A stretch of DNA of 64,000 bases from Rhizobium sp. NXC14 (GCF_002117485.1 NZ_CP021033.1:186001-250000), one strand, 5' to 3'. Shown: positions 1 to 8,667, counted from the first letter of the stretch. Program-made: numbers and translations. The notes: generated by a model not told the origin, from the letters alone.

Positions 1-1065
1 ATGGATCAGACGAAAGAGGGCTATCAGAGCGTGCTGTCGCAGCTGATTGCCGCCGTCGCCGGCCATGGCGCGTTCTACTATATCGCGATGGCAAGCCTTC
101 TCAGCGTTCTTTGCCTGTCGGCCAATACCAGCTTTGTCGGCTTCCCACGTCTTTGCCAGATGGTCGCCGCCGACGGCTATCTCCCCAAGGCCTTCGCCCA
201 GCCGGGACGCCGGCTGGTATTTACTGTCGGCATCCTCTTCCTTTCCGGCTTCGCCACGCTGCTTCTGATCGTTTTCGGAGGAATCACCGATCATCTGATC
301 CCGCTCTTTGCAATCGGCGCATTCTTGACGTTTACGATTTCTCAGGCAGGGATGACCGTTCACTGGCGCCGTCATCCCAAAAGATACACCGCAAAGCTGA
401 CGATGAACGCGGTCGGCGCGGTTTCGACAGGTGCGGCGCTCATCATCATCCTGATCGCCAAGTTTGCGGAGGGCGCGTGGATCACCCTCATCACGGTCCC
501 GGTGACCATTGCCATTCTGAAATCGATCAAGAGCTACTACCGCTCGCTTCAACGCGAACTCAGGACGCCTGGTCCTATCACCGTCGAAGATATCGAGCCC
601 CCAACCGTTCTCGTCGTAACCGAAACATGGAACAGGTTGAGCGAACGCGCCATCAAGTTCGCACTGACGATCTCGCCCGATGTTGTCGCCGTCCATTTCA
701 TCCGTCTCGGTGGGCCCGATCGGGAGGAAGGTGAAAAAGCGCTTCGCGAGGAATGGCGCATCGAGGTGGAAGAGCCGATCGCCGCCCACGGGCTGAAGCC
801 GCCGCGGCTCATGCTCATCCCAGCGCCTTATCGGCAACTGCATGAGCCGCTTTTGCGGCTGATCGAAAAGCTCGATGCCGATAGTCCGGAGAGGCGGGTC
901 GCGGTTCTGATCCCTGAAACGGTGAAAGACAAATGGTGGCAGAAGCTGCTGCACATGAACAGGGCAGGACGGCTAAGGGCAAAACTGGTCAAGCTTGGAG
1001 GTCCCCGCCTGACGGTGGCGACGGTTCCGTGGCGGCTATATCGGGAGGAGCAGGCGGCGGCGTGA
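1..1065 (+). CDS. APC-family permease, C-terminal part (5' end outside the window)
   Basis: This is the C-terminal 354 residues of an amino acid/polyamine/organocation (APC) permease. The frame is open at base 1, so the ATG there is probably internal. About four hydrophobic membrane segments are seen (residues about 25-50, 72-95, 99-122 and 135-175), followed by a soluble domain of about 180 residues (about 180-354). Full-length APC proteins of this type usually have 10-12 membrane segments plus such a cytosolic tail, so roughly 250 N-terminal residues are missing. The substrate cannot be told from this part. The tail is rich in charged residues and has a universal-stress-like alpha/beta pattern; that description is an inference. 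Confidence 0.8.
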   Translation: MDQTKEGYQSVLSQLIAAVAGHGAFYYIAMASLLSVLCLSANTSFVGFPRLCQMVAADGYLPKAFAQPGRRLVFTVGILFLSGFATLLLIVFGGITDHLIPLFAIGAFLTFTISQAGMTVHWRRHPKRYTAKLTMNAVGAVSTGAALIIILIAKFAEGAWITLITVPVTIAILKSIKSYYRSLQRELRTPGPITVEDIEPPTVLVVTETWNRLSERAIKFALTISPDVVAVHFIRLGGPDREEGEKALREEWRIEVEEPIAAHGLKPPRLMLIPAPYRQLHEPLLRLIEKLDADSPERRVAVLIPETVKDKWWQKLLHMNRAGRLRAKLVKLGGPRLTVATVPWRLYREEQAAA

Positions 1066-1140
1066 GGGGCCTTTGCGCCGCCCCGTGGCGGAACTTAGTG
1101 TGCGGAGGGAAGTTGGACAGGCATCAGCAAAGAGGCGCCG

Positions 1141-1386
1141 ATGTCCGCGAATCCACTCATGACAGAACCGGTCGAAGAGCTTGCCACCCGCCTCGAGGCG
1201 ATGACTGACGACGAGCTGTTCTTGACCATGAGCGCGCTGGAACAAGCGAGCAATGCCGCCAAGAACGATGCGACGGCAGAGGTTCTTTTCCGGATTGCTT
1301 TGACCGAGGACGAGATCGAGCGGCGTTATCCTGGCCAAGTGCTCGCGCCCTATCGTGACTGGAAACAAAGACAACCGCTGCTGTAA
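1141..1386 (+). CDS. small acidic hypothetical protein, 81 aa
   Basis: This short, mostly helical, acidic protein has no membrane segment or signal peptide. The start ATG has an AGAGG Shine-Dalgarno-like sequence about 6 bases upstream. It lies 75 bases downstream of the permease and about 50 bases before the next small gene, in the same direction. Codon use is GC-rich in third positions like its neighbours, which supports coding. I do not recognise a family; the sequence resembles the small stress-associated proteins common in rhizobial accessory regions, but no function can be given. Confidence 0.6.
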   Translation: MSANPLMTEPVEELATRLEAMTDDELFLTMSALEQASNAAKNDATAEVLFRIALTEDEIERRYPGQVLAPYRDWKQRQPLL

Positions 1387-1440
1387 CCGCGTGAGCCATG
1401 GCAGCACGATCGCTCAAAACCAAGAGGAATGGAGGCTTCA

Positions 1441-1704
1441 ATGAGCAGTTCTGAGACAACGACGGATCACAAGAAAATCCGCAAATGGGCGGAGGAAAGG
1501 GACGGCAGGCCGGCAGCTATCCGGACTCGCGGCAAAGGCGGCGTTCTCCGGATCGATTTCGGCGAAAAGGAAGAGGAATTCGACGAGATCGACTGGGACG
1601 AATTCTTCAAAATCTTCGACGAAAACAAGCTCGCCTTTCTTTACCAGGACAAAACCAAGGACGGAAAGACGAGCCGCTTCAACAAATTCGTCGAGCGCGA
1701 CTGA
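1441..1704 (+). CDS. small conserved rhizobial protein, 87 aa
   Basis: The protein begins with MSSSETTTDHKKIRKWAEER and has a central segment IDFGEKEEEFDEIDWDEFFK, followed by a stretch resembling LAFLYQDKTKDGK. This family is frequent in alpha-proteobacteria and is sometimes mislabelled as a glucan branching enzyme because of genome context; at 87 residues it cannot be one. An in-frame ATG lies 12 bases upstream (1429), but GGAGG at 1431-1435 sits 5 bases before the ATG at 1441, so the shorter start is chosen. It is probably soluble. The function is unknown. Confidence 0.75.
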   Translation: MSSSETTTDHKKIRKWAEERDGRPAAIRTRGKGGVLRIDFGEKEEEFDEIDWDEFFKIFDENKLAFLYQDKTKDGKTSRFNKFVERD

Positions 1705-1725
1705 GCGCTCGATCTCATTGGCTTT

Positions 1726-1753
1726 GGTCGCTGCCGTGATGATGGCGGCGACC
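1726..1753. terminator. candidate bidirectional terminator hairpin between convergent genes
   Basis: Arms GGTCGCTGCC (1726-1735) and GGCGGCGACC (1744-1753) pair over 10 positions with one T-G wobble and an 8-base loop. The hairpin lies between the stop of the small plus-strand gene (1704) and the stop of the minus-strand SDR gene (1776). No long T-run follows on either strand, so its role as an intrinsic terminator is only plausible. Confidence 0.4.
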
Positions 1754-1775
1754 AGTCGTTTAGGCAAGCTGCCAT

Positions 1776-2576
1776 CTATTTTGTGCCCGAACCGGGCTTT
1801 GCCACCTTCGAATGCTGATGGGCGAGCACGCTTGCCGGCGTGACATTGGCAACGGCAGCTTGGAGCTTGTTCTTCCAACCGCTCACAACATCGCCTTCGC
1901 CGTCCATCATCGCGTCATAGCCGATGCGCGCGACTTCGCCGGCGTCGTCCTTCTTCGACTGACCGATCGCCGTATCCAGAAGACCGGCGCGTTTGAAGAA
2001 CTCGGTTTCCGTCGCCCCCGGCATGAGGCAGCTGACGGTGACGCCGGAATCCTTCAATTCCTCGCGCAAGGCGAAGGAGAAGCTGTTGATGAAGGCCTTG
2101 GTGGCGTTATAAACGGCCTGGTAGGAGCCCGGCATAAATCCGGCGATCGAGCCTGTCAGCAGGATGCGGCCAGCGCCGCGGCTGCGCATCTGGTTGCCGA
2201 TCTGATGGATCAGGTAGATCGTTCCGGTGATGTTGGTTTCGATGACCTTGCGCGCCTCATTGAAATTCTGGTCGAGGAAACCTTCGCCGATGCCGCGCCC
2301 GGCATTGGCCATCAACAGATCGACCGATCGGCCGCTCGCGGTGATGCGCTCCGTCAGCCGGTCGACCCCTTCAAGCGTTGAAAGGTCGGCCTCGACAGCA
2401 TCGACTGAGGTGCCGAACGCCTTGAGATCGGCGGCCGCCTGTTTGATCCGCTCCTCGTCGGCGGCAACGATGAGATCATAACCGTCCCGGGCCGCACACT
2501 TCGCCAGTTCGTAGCCGATGCCGGTGGAGGCGCCGGTGACGACCGCCAGGCCTTTGCCTGATTGACGATCAGCCAT
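1776..2576 (-). CDS. SDR-family NAD(P)-dependent oxidoreductase
   Basis: This is a classical short-chain dehydrogenase/reductase of about 266 residues. It shows the cofactor motif TGASTGIG near the N-terminus, the NAG motif (MANAG) near residue 92, the catalytic Ser in LTGSIAG, and YNATK (Tyr-x3-Lys). Two adjacent ATGs are possible (2579 and 2576). An AGGAG sequence upstream gives better spacing to the second. It follows the Zn-dependent dehydrogenase by only about 11 bases, so the two are probably cotranscribed. The substrate is not evident. The C-terminal 40 residues are less conserved and hydrophilic. Confidence 0.9.
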   Translation of the reverse strand: MADRQSGKGLAVVTGASTGIGYELAKCAARDGYDLIVAADEERIKQAAADLKAFGTSVDAVEADLSTLEGVDRLTERITASGRSVDLLMANAGRGIGEGFLDQNFNEARKVIETNITGTIYLIHQIGNQMRSRGAGRILLTGSIAGFMPGSYQAVYNATKAFINSFSFALREELKDSGVTVSCLMPGATETEFFKRAGLLDTAIGQSKKDDAGEVARIGYDAMMDGEGDVVSGWKNKLQAAVANVTPASVLAHQHSKVAKPGSGTK

Positions 2577-2587
2577 CATGTTTCTCC

Positions 2588-3757
2588 TTAAGGTTTTAGG
2601 ACGACCTTGATGCAGCCGTCCTGCTTGTCGCGGAACGTCTTGTAGAGGGCCGGACCGTCTTCCAGGGTGCCGCGATGTGTGATGACGAAGGACGGATCAA
2701 TGTCGCCCTTTTCAATACGCTCCATTAGGATCGGCAGATAATGCTGGACCGGCGTCTGGGCCATTTTGAAGGTCAGGCCCCGGTTGATTGCCGAACCCAT
2801 CGGGATCTTGTCGAGAAAACCGCCATAGACGCCGACGATCGAGACCGTGCCGAAGTTGCGGCAGCAGTGGATGGCCTGACGCAGCACATGCGGGCGGTCC
2901 GTGCCCATGAACATGGCGACCTTGATGCGGTCGAGGCGCGAATCCCAGCTGGCGGCTGCTTCGGCTTCGGTTCCGACGGCATCGATGCAGGCGTCCGCAC
3001 CTCGCCCGTCGGTCAATTCCATGATCTGTTCGTAGACGTCCTTGTCCATGAAATCGAGGGTGACGGCGCCGGCCGCTTGCGCGAGCGCCATCCGCTCGGG
3101 CACTGCATCGATGGCGATCACCCGTTCGGCTCCGAGCAGGAAGGCCGAACGTATTGCCATCTGGCCGACCGGGCCGCAGCCCCAGATCGCGATCGTATCG
3201 CCGGGCTGGATGTTGCAGAAATCGGCCGCCATATAACCGGTTGGGAAAATATCCGAAAGAAAGAGCACCTGCTCGTCGGAAAGCCCTGCCGGCACCTTGA
3301 TCGGCCCGACATCGGCATAGGGCACGCGCAGATATTCCGCCTGTCCGCCGGCATAGCCGCCGAGCAGATGCGAGTAGCCGAACAGGCCCGCCGGCGAATT
3401 GCCCCAGAGTTTCGCGACCTTGGCTCGATCGGGATTTGAGCGCTCGCAACCGGAATAGAAGCCGCGCTTGCAGAAGAAACATTCGCCGCAGGAGATGGTA
3501 AAGGGCACGACGACGCGGTCGCCGACCTTGAGCTTGGTATTGTCCGTTCCGACTTCCACCACTTCGCCCATGGTCTCATGACCCATGACGTCGCCGCTGT
3601 GCATCTCCGGCATGACGCCGTCGTAGAGATGCAGATCCGATCCGCAGATCGCGCAGGCCGTGACCTTGATGATGGCATCGCGTCCGTCCTGGATCTGAGG
3701 ATCGGGGACACTATCACAGCGGATGTCATGCTTGCCGTGCCACGTCAGAGCTCTCAC
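2588..3757 (-). CDS. zinc-dependent alcohol dehydrogenase (FdhA-like MDR family)
   Basis: This medium-chain dehydrogenase of 389 residues carries the catalytic zinc motif [13 protein letters not shown], a structural zinc lobe with four cysteines ([17 protein letters not shown]), GHE (MGHETMGEV) and the nucleotide-binding [10 protein letters not shown]. Length and motifs match the glutathione-independent formaldehyde dehydrogenase-like branch. The open frame extends to 3838, but a GTG at 3757 preceded by a strong AGGAGG (3770-3765) is the better start. It is the first gene of a two-gene unit with the SDR. The probable reaction is NAD-dependent oxidation of an alcohol or aldehyde adduct; the substrate is unknown. 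Confidence 0.9.
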   Translation of the reverse strand: MRALTWHGKHDIRCDSVPDPQIQDGRDAIIKVTACAICGSDLHLYDGVMPEMHSGDVMGHETMGEVVEVGTDNTKLKVGDRVVVPFTISCGECFFCKRGFYSGCERSNPDRAKVAKLWGNSPAGLFGYSHLLGGYAGGQAEYLRVPYADVGPIKVPAGLSDEQVLFLSDIFPTGYMAADFCNIQPGDTIAIWGCGPVGQMAIRSAFLLGAERVIAIDAVPERMALAQAAGAVTLDFMDKDVYEQIMELTDGRGADACIDAVGTEAEAAASWDSRLDRIKVAMFMGTDRPHVLRQAIHCCRNFGTVSIVGVYGGFLDKIPMGSAINRGLTFKMAQTPVQHYLPILMERIEKGDIDPSFVITHRGTLEDGPALYKTFRDKQDGCIKVVLKP

Positions 3758-3792
3758 GGTGGTTCCTCCTCGCCGGTCGCCAGCCCATCGGT

Positions 3793-3816
3793 CCGAAAAT
3801 TGGAATCGATTTTCGG
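3793..3816. repeat. palindromic element (rhizobial intergenic hairpin)
   Basis: The arms CCGAAAAT and ATTTTCGG are perfectly complementary around an 8-base loop. The element sits upstream of the Zn-dehydrogenase gene, next to a second palindrome at 3847-3881. Such short A/T-centred palindromes are common between genes in rhizobia. It could also be part of the leader or an operator of the dehydrogenase gene. Confidence 0.5.
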
Positions 3817-3846
3817 AAAGGCCGATGCGCAGATCCAAGGTGTTAA

Positions 3847-3884
3847 AGCGCTTTTGAGCGTCCGAAAGGACGCGCAGCGCTCTA
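3847..3884. repeat. REP-like nested palindrome
   Basis: An inner hairpin GCGTCC-GAAA-GGACGC (3858-3873, GNRA-type tetraloop) is enclosed by outer arms AGCGC (3847-3851) and GCGCT (3877-3881), ending in GCGCTCTAA. The element at 18170-18209 ends with the same GCGCTCTAA and has a similar nested layout, so both probably belong to one dispersed rhizobial palindromic family. Confidence 0.55.
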
Positions 3885-4027
3885 ATGGCGCTTCAACCTC
3901 AGCTTCGGAGAAATGTTCCCGACGATGCAGGGCTTTCATGGTCACGGGCCCTGGGCCGCCTCAGGGGAACCGGGGACCGTCCAGTGAGTTCACTCCGGAA
4001 GGGTCGCAACGTTTCAAGGAGAAAATC

Positions 4028-4234
4028 ATGACCTCCCCCAAACATGCCAAGACCACGAAGCCAAGCGATATCGACCTTACAGACGATCCGGGCATCAGCC
4101 GTTCGCGGGGCATCGTCTCGCCGCCGGACGACGAAGCGATGCAGGCCGAAAACACCGTGGAAGGCGATACGGCCAACGACACGACGCCTCAGGGCAGTGT
4201 GAATCCACGCCGTCGTGGACGCACCAACAAATAA
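4028..4234 (+). CDS. small hydrophilic hypothetical protein, 68 aa
   Basis: This very hydrophilic, proline- and charge-rich, probably disordered protein has a central DLTDDPGISRSRG-like stretch and a basic C-terminus (RRRGRTNK). The ATG at 4028 is preceded by AAGGAG (4016-4021). The frame stays open much further upstream, but that part is only the antisense shadow of the dehydrogenase gene. It converges on the metallophosphoesterase gene with 18 bases between stops. Small proteins of this composition are common in rhizobia. The function is unknown. Confidence 0.65.
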   Translation: MTSPKHAKTTKPSDIDLTDDPGISRSRGIVSPPDDEAMQAENTVEGDTANDTTPQGSVNPRRRGRTNK

Positions 4235-4252
4235 GCGTGATACTCGGGCCAG

Positions 4253-4975
4253 TCAGAGATCAAGCAACGCGTAAGTCTTGCCGGTGGGTTTCTCGATATG
4301 GGCCGCAACATTGTAGACGGGGGCGCCGCCCGGCGTGCGGCCCTCATAGGATCCCCGGTGGGCATGACCGTGTACGACCGCATTGACGCGGAACCGGTCG
4401 ATCGTTTCGGCCAGCCGTGAAGAGCCGAGAAACGGATAGATTTCCAGGGGTTCGCCCGCCACTGTTTCGGCAATCGGCGCGTAGTGCAGGATGACGAGGG
4501 AACGATCGGAGCGGACTTGGCGCATCGCGTTTTCCAGGCGCATTGACTCCTCGACGCTTTCGGCAACCATCGCCTTGATCGCCGCCTCACCGAACGAGCC
4601 GAGCATGTGTCGCCCGAAGCCGCCGGCAAAGCCCTTGACGCCGACGAAACCGACGCCGGCGACTTCGGCCGCCTGGCCGTTGAGCAGTTTCACGCCGGCA
4701 TCCGTCAGCACCCGGCAGACGTCATCGACCTGGCCGCTCTCGTGATCATGGTTGCCAAGGACGGCGACTGTCGGCACGGTGCAATGGCGCAGATCGCTCG
4801 CAAGCAGTTCGGCTTCCTTGGGCTTTCCGAGGTCGGTGAGGTCGCCGGCGATGACGAGAACGTCGGCCACGGAGGAAATCTCCGCGAAAAGATCCTTGTA
4901 GGACTTGGCGCCGTCTTCAGTCACATGAAGATCGGCCACCGCCGCAATTCTCACGCTCTTTCGCTGTTCATCCAT
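4253..4975 (-). CDS. metallophosphoesterase
   Basis: This is a calcineurin-like phosphoesterase of 240 residues. The metal-binding signature is visible: AVADLHV near the N-terminus, GDLTD, GNHDHE, and the C-terminal GHAH (VVHGHAHRGS). No signal peptide is seen, so it is probably cytosolic. The chosen ATG at 4975 has AGGAG 6-8 bases upstream; an upstream in-frame ATG at 5026 lies inside the preceding gene. It follows the nucleotidyltransferase-like gene by 10 bases and is probably cotranscribed with it. The substrate may be a phosphodiester or nucleotide; that is an inference from the fold only. Confidence 0.88.
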   Translation of the reverse strand: MDEQRKSVRIAAVADLHVTEDGAKSYKDLFAEISSVADVLVIAGDLTDLGKPKEAELLASDLRHCTVPTVAVLGNHDHESGQVDDVCRVLTDAGVKLLNGQAAEVAGVGFVGVKGFAGGFGRHMLGSFGEAAIKAMVAESVEESMRLENAMRQVRSDRSLVILHYAPIAETVAGEPLEIYPFLGSSRLAETIDRFRVNAVVHGHAHRGSYEGRTPGGAPVYNVAAHIEKPTGKTYALLDL

Positions 4976-4985
4976 TACGGTTCTC

Positions 4986-5792
4986 CTAATCTCCTCGCAA
5001 TTCACCTTCGCCGCCGACATCGGCAAAACCCCATTCCTTCACGTCAATTTCGAAATCCACGCGGGAATACATCCGGCCGCGGCATATTTTCATTTGCGGC
5101 AATGGCAGCTCCTGCTGCGCCTTGAGCCGATCCAGCAGTTCGTCCAGCAGCCATTGCGGAATCTTGTCTCGCTCGGTCGGGTAGATCCACCTGAAATTGA
5201 GAAGATGGATGAGGAGGACTTCCCAGTGGACTTCCAGATAAGCCAGCAGCTTGCGCCAATCGATGGAGTCATGTGCCTTCAAAATGACGTGCGCGATATC
5301 GGCGCCATCATAGCGGTGGCGCAGTTGGACAAAGCACTTCGACCAGACCAATTCGGTCGGGCTGACGATCCTGACCGTGTGGCCGCACATCTTGACCCTG
5401 CGCGCATCCTCGAACCAGTCGTCGCCGACCGGCATCGTTCCGTTGGAGGAGGCAAAGATGACGTCAAAGAAATGGTTGCCCTTGAAGACCTTTCCGAGCC
5501 AGCGCTCGTCTTCGACTTCGACCGTGTAGCCCTTGGATTTGAAATGGCCGAGGATGCGCGCGTAGTCGCCCGCTTTGCAAAATATGTCGAAGTCCTTCGT
5601 CTGGCGCGAAATGCCCGTATAGGCGCAGACGGCATAGGTGCCGGCGACCAGAAACGGGATCTGCGATCCGACGAGCTCTCGGACGGCCTGGGTCACGAAC
5701 GGCTCGGCGTCGGGATCGATGAGTTCCGGAACCGCCTTCACTTTCATGAGCGTGTTGTTGTTTTTGTCTCTTTCGGCACTTCGAGCGGTCAT
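4986..5792 (-). CDS. nucleotidyltransferase-like protein
   Basis: This 268-residue protein has a nucleotidyltransferase-type core: PFLVAGTYAVCAYTGI followed by TKDFDIFC, where the DFDIF stretch corresponds to the paired acidic metal ligands, and a later HFFDVIF strand. Such proteins are annotated as minimal nucleotidyltransferases or nucleotidyltransferase-fold proteins of unknown target. An alternative in-frame ATG (MKVKAVPEL) lies 15 codons downstream. It forms a unit with the downstream metallophosphoesterase, so a nucleotide-transfer/nucleotide-removal pair is conceivable. That idea is an inference. Confidence 0.7.
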   Translation of the reverse strand: MTARSAERDKNNNTLMKVKAVPELIDPDAEPFVTQAVRELVGSQIPFLVAGTYAVCAYTGISRQTKDFDIFCKAGDYARILGHFKSKGYTVEVEDERWLGKVFKGNHFFDVIFASSNGTMPVGDDWFEDARRVKMCGHTVRIVSPTELVWSKCFVQLRHRYDGADIAHVILKAHDSIDWRKLLAYLEVHWEVLLIHLLNFRWIYPTERDKIPQWLLDELLDRLKAQQELPLPQMKICRGRMYSRVDFEIDVKEWGFADVGGEGELRGD

Positions 5793-5979
5793 CGTCGATC
5801 CCAGTGATTGATACGCAAAGCAACACTTGGATGGCGTCTATGTTCCGCCGCGCTCCATCCTGACGATGAGCTCGGAGAGGACATGCCATGACACCCCCGG
5901 GTCATTCCGGAACTTCGCCAGCGCCGCGTCGTTTGGCCAAAGGGCGCGTAACCGTCCCCAGAATTGAACGGAGGCTGTC

Positions 5980-6201
5980 ATGGACAGAAAAGCAAAAATA
6001 TCGACCGGCACGAATGACAGGCCCAGAAACGAGACCATTGCTGAAAGCGGCCCCGGCATTCCCGATGATAGCGGCCGGACGGTTGAGGTGCCGGATGCGG
6101 AAGCAAGGCGCATGAAAGCGTCGCTGCTGCGCGATCGGCTCGACGAACTCAAGGAGAAGCTCGATGAAGAGACGGAGCTTCCGCAAAGGGGCGCGCCATG
6201 A
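5980..6201 (+). CDS. small hydrophilic protein, 73 aa
   Basis: This charged protein has a disordered N-terminal half and a C-terminal helix rich in Leu, Lys and Glu (SLLRDRLDELKEKLDEE), which could form a coiled coil. It is the first of three tiny genes that overlap by ATGA (6198-6201 and 6392-6395), which strongly suggests translational coupling and a real operon. The two downstream products each have one membrane segment, so this protein may work at the membrane with them. No family is recognised. Confidence 0.6.
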   Translation: MDRKAKISTGTNDRPRNETIAESGPGIPDDSGRTVEVPDAEARRMKASLLRDRLDELKEKLDEETELPQRGAP

Positions 6202-6395
6202 GCGAGGTGAGGAAAGGCGGCTCTTTCCCTTCAGGAATGAGCCACGATAACTCCCAGCCGCCGCGGCGCATGATGATATTCGTCGTCACCATCTTCCTGA
6301 TCGCCTGCCTTGTCGCACTCGCATTCACATGGATGACGCATCACGGCGAACCGGACGAGAAATCACCTGCCGCGACGACGGAGCAGAAACGATGA
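6198..6395 (+). CDS. small single-pass membrane protein, 65 aa
   Basis: This 65-residue protein has one clear hydrophobic segment (MIFVVTIFLIACLVALAFTW, about residues 26-45) flanked by a basic N-side and an acidic, disordered C-tail. The basic side suggests an N-in orientation. It overlaps the gene before and the gene after by four bases each (ATGA). The family is unknown; the coupling to two other small proteins is the main support for it being a gene. Confidence 0.6.
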   Translation: MSEVRKGGSFPSGMSHDNSQPPRRMMIFVVTIFLIACLVALAFTWMTHHGEPDEKSPAATTEQKR

Positions 6396-6562
6396 GCGAT
6401 GGGGATAAGGATCCGGTTCAGCGGCCGTCGTCATCTCCCGTGGGCAAGCGCACGAGGCTCAATGCCGGCAGGATAGCACTGATCCTGGTCGGCACGGTCG
6501 CCGTCGTCGCATTCACCCTTTATGCGACGATAGTGCTTTACGGCCTTATCAAGGGCTCCTGA
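6392..6562 (+). CDS. small single-pass membrane protein, 56 aa
   Basis: The protein begins MSDGDKDPVQR and has one hydrophobic helix (ALILVGTVAVVAFTLYATIV, about residues 29-48) with a basic patch before it (GKRTRLNAGR). The ATG at 6392 overlaps the preceding stop; a longer reading from 6329 would lie inside the previous gene. It ends 4 bases from the stop of the convergent dehydrogenase gene. The function is unknown. Confidence 0.6.
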   Translation: MSDGDKDPVQRPSSSPVGKRTRLNAGRIALILVGTVAVVAFTLYATIVLYGLIKGS

Positions 6563-6566
6563 CCGA

Positions 6567-7592
6567 TTACATGCCGGCGCCGTAGATACCGTCGATCGCC
6601 TCCGCCACTGCGATAAAATTCTCACACGCGGGATCGTAGCGCTGGCCTGCGGCCAGCTTTCTTGCCCAATCCACGGCAGCCCTTCCGCCCCAATCATCCG
6701 GGGGGAGGGCCAGAGTTTCGCTCGAAGTGCCGGACATCCTGATGGCCGTAAAATCGTAGAATGAGCCATGGACATTCCTGAGGGAGGCCCCTCCCTCCGT
6801 TCCGAAGAAATCGGCGCCGATCTCGGCGTCACAACCGGCATTGAGACGCCAGGAGCATGTCAGTCGGATGATTTCGCCGCCGGCGAGCGTCAGCGTTGCG
6901 GCTGCAAAATCCTCGACCTGACCGTTGTTTTCGAGCCTTTCCCCACCGGCTCTCAAAGCGCTCGTGACATTGGTGACGAAGGGGAAATCGAGGCACCATA
7001 AGGCCAGGTCGACGAGGTGAACGCCGAGATCGATGACGCAGCCGCCGCCGGACTGGCTCTTATCGTAAAACCAGGGTTTATCCGGGCCATAGGCGTTGTG
7101 GAAAGTCAGATCGGCCGCAAAGATCTTTCCGAGGGCATGCGAGCGGATGAGCTGCCGGATCTGCTGCATGCCTTGCGTGTGTCGATAGGAAAGATCGACG
7201 CCAAGCAGCCTGTCGGCGGTTCTGGAAGCATCGACGACAGCCCTGACCTCGGATGCCGTTCGGCCAAGCGGCTTCTGGCAGAAGACGGCAAAGCCTGCCC
7301 CAAGGGCGCGGATCGACTGTTCGGCATGTGTGGCGCTCGGCGTTGCGATCACGACGCCGTCGAGCTCCTGCGCCAGCAACCCGTCCAGATCGGCGACGAT
7401 CCTGGCATCCGGGGCAAGCGCCAGGGCCTCTCGGGCCATATTTGTTGAGGGGTCGGCGATGGCGACTGCCTCGGCCACGCCGCTCCCGAGGATCGCTTTC
7501 ATCCGATGCCGGCCGATCCAGCCTACGCCGAGAAAGCCGAGCTTCAGCCGTTTGGCGTTCGCCGCATTTTCTTCGGAAATCAACACATTCAT
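6567..7592 (-). CDS. Gfo/Idh/MocA-family oxidoreductase
   Basis: This 341-residue NAD(P)-dependent oxidoreductase has the N-terminal Rossmann motif GFLGVGWIGRHRM, a CQKPLGRTASEV segment (the Lys-Pro of the EKP motif) and the second-domain GGCVIDLGVHLVDLALW, typical of the family. These enzymes act on sugars, inositols or nucleotide-linked sugars. Its ATG overlaps the stop of the preceding Zn-dehydrogenase gene (7589-7592). The pair diverges from the glycan cassette across the 8579-8776 region, so a role in making or oxidising a sugar used there is plausible but inferred. Confidence 0.9.
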   Translation of the reverse strand: MNVLISEENAANAKRLKLGFLGVGWIGRHRMKAILGSGVAEAVAIADPSTNMAREALALAPDARIVADLDGLLAQELDGVVIATPSATHAEQSIRALGAGFAVFCQKPLGRTASEVRAVVDASRTADRLLGVDLSYRHTQGMQQIRQLIRSHALGKIFAADLTFHNAYGPDKPWFYDKSQSGGGCVIDLGVHLVDLALWCLDFPFVTNVTSALRAGGERLENNGQVEDFAAATLTLAGGEIIRLTCSWRLNAGCDAEIGADFFGTEGGASLRNVHGSFYDFTAIRMSGTSSETLALPPDDWGGRAAVDWARKLAAGQRYDPACENFIAVAEAIDGIYGAGM

Positions 7593-8578
7593 GAATATTG
7601 CACCAGAGCCTTGAGAAAACCGTTAGGCCGGTCGCGAGTCGTGTTGAGGGCGTCGTCCAGCCTCTCCAGCGGATAGATATGCGTGTAGAGCGGCTGCGGA
7701 TCGATCCGGCCCTGGCGCACGGCTTCTATGGCGTCGCGAATGCCTTTGATATAGACGGCCGGCTCGCGCTCATGAGCGTTGATGACGTCGAGCCCGCGCC
7801 AGTTCCAAAGCTGCATGTTGATTTGACGAGGCCCGTCCTGGTGATAGCCGGCAATGATCAGTCGCCCCCGTTCCTTCGTAAGCTCGCCCGCCAGGTCGAG
7901 CGGCCATTGTTTGCCGACGGCTTCGATGACGCAGTCGCAGAATTTTCCGCCCGTAAGTGCTTTGACGCTCTCGATGATTTGCCAATGATCGTCCATCGGA
8001 ATGGTCTCGGCCGCTCCCATCTCTCTCGCCACCTCGAGTGAATAGGGCCTGCGCGAGATGGCGATCACCCTTGCGCCGGCTGCCGCGGCAAGCCGGGTGA
8101 GGAGGGCGCCCAGGAAACCGATGCCGATAATGACGACGGTCTGGCCGCGCTCGATGTTGCTGCGGCCGAAGATGTTCATGGCGCAGCCGAGCGGTTCGCC
8201 CGGAAAGGGCTTGCCATCCAACTCCTTCGGCAGTGATGCGACCATCGAGGCATCGGCAATGTCGTGCGTGGCGTAGGCATGGTAGGAAAGAGCGGCAACC
8301 CGCTCTCCCAAGCGAATTCCCGTGACATCGGGGCCAATGGCATCGACAATACCCCAGCCCTCGTGGCCTAATCCACCCGCCTCGGTGGGGAACGTCATCC
8401 AGTCCGGTCCGGCCCAGGGCGTGAGGTTCGAGGCGCAGACGCCGCATCCTTCCAGTTTAACCCTGACCTGGCCCGGACCGGGTTCGGGCAGGGGGCGGGT
8501 CTCCACCGAGATATGTCCGGGGCCGGTGACGATGGCAGCCCGCATGAGCCCGGCCTTCTGTGTCGCCGCAATGTCCAT
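7589..8578 (-). CDS. zinc-binding alcohol dehydrogenase family protein (MDR), one zinc site
   Basis: This MDR dehydrogenase of 329 residues has the catalytic-site motif CGVCASNL, GHEGWG (GLGHEGWGIVD) and the cofactor motif VIIGIGFLGALL. The four-cysteine structural zinc lobe of classical alcohol dehydrogenases is missing, as in sorbitol/threonine-dehydrogenase-like variants. The ATG at 8578 is preceded by GGAGGAC; the upstream in-frame ATG at 8599 would not have a site. It is cotranscribed and overlaps with the Gfo/Idh/MocA gene. Both face the glycan cassette divergently, so they may supply or recycle a sugar intermediate. Confidence 0.87.
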   Translation of the reverse strand: MDIAATQKAGLMRAAIVTGPGHISVETRPLPEPGPGQVRVKLEGCGVCASNLTPWAGPDWMTFPTEAGGLGHEGWGIVDAIGPDVTGIRLGERVAALSYHAYATHDIADASMVASLPKELDGKPFPGEPLGCAMNIFGRSNIERGQTVVIIGIGFLGALLTRLAAAAGARVIAISRRPYSLEVAREMGAAETIPMDDHWQIIESVKALTGGKFCDCVIEAVGKQWPLDLAGELTKERGRLIIAGYHQDGPRQINMQLWNWRGLDVINAHEREPAVYIKGIRDAIEAVRQGRIDPQPLYTHIYPLERLDDALNTTRDRPNGFLKALVQYS

Positions 8579-8667
8579 GAGATGTCCTCCATGTGGCACC
8601 CCTAGAACAATAGGCCTCCTGAAGAGTTCCGGTAGAGCTCAAAGAAGTCATTGATGATGAAGTCAAT

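Noticed and set aside
1429..1704. Glucan branching enzyme annotation for the small protein
   Set aside because: The protein is only 87 residues and has no glycosidase motifs.
3578..4027. N-terminal extension of the frame ending at 4234
   Set aside because: It runs antisense to the Zn-dehydrogenase gene and its composition is not protein-like; the ATG at 4028 with AAGGAG is the real start.
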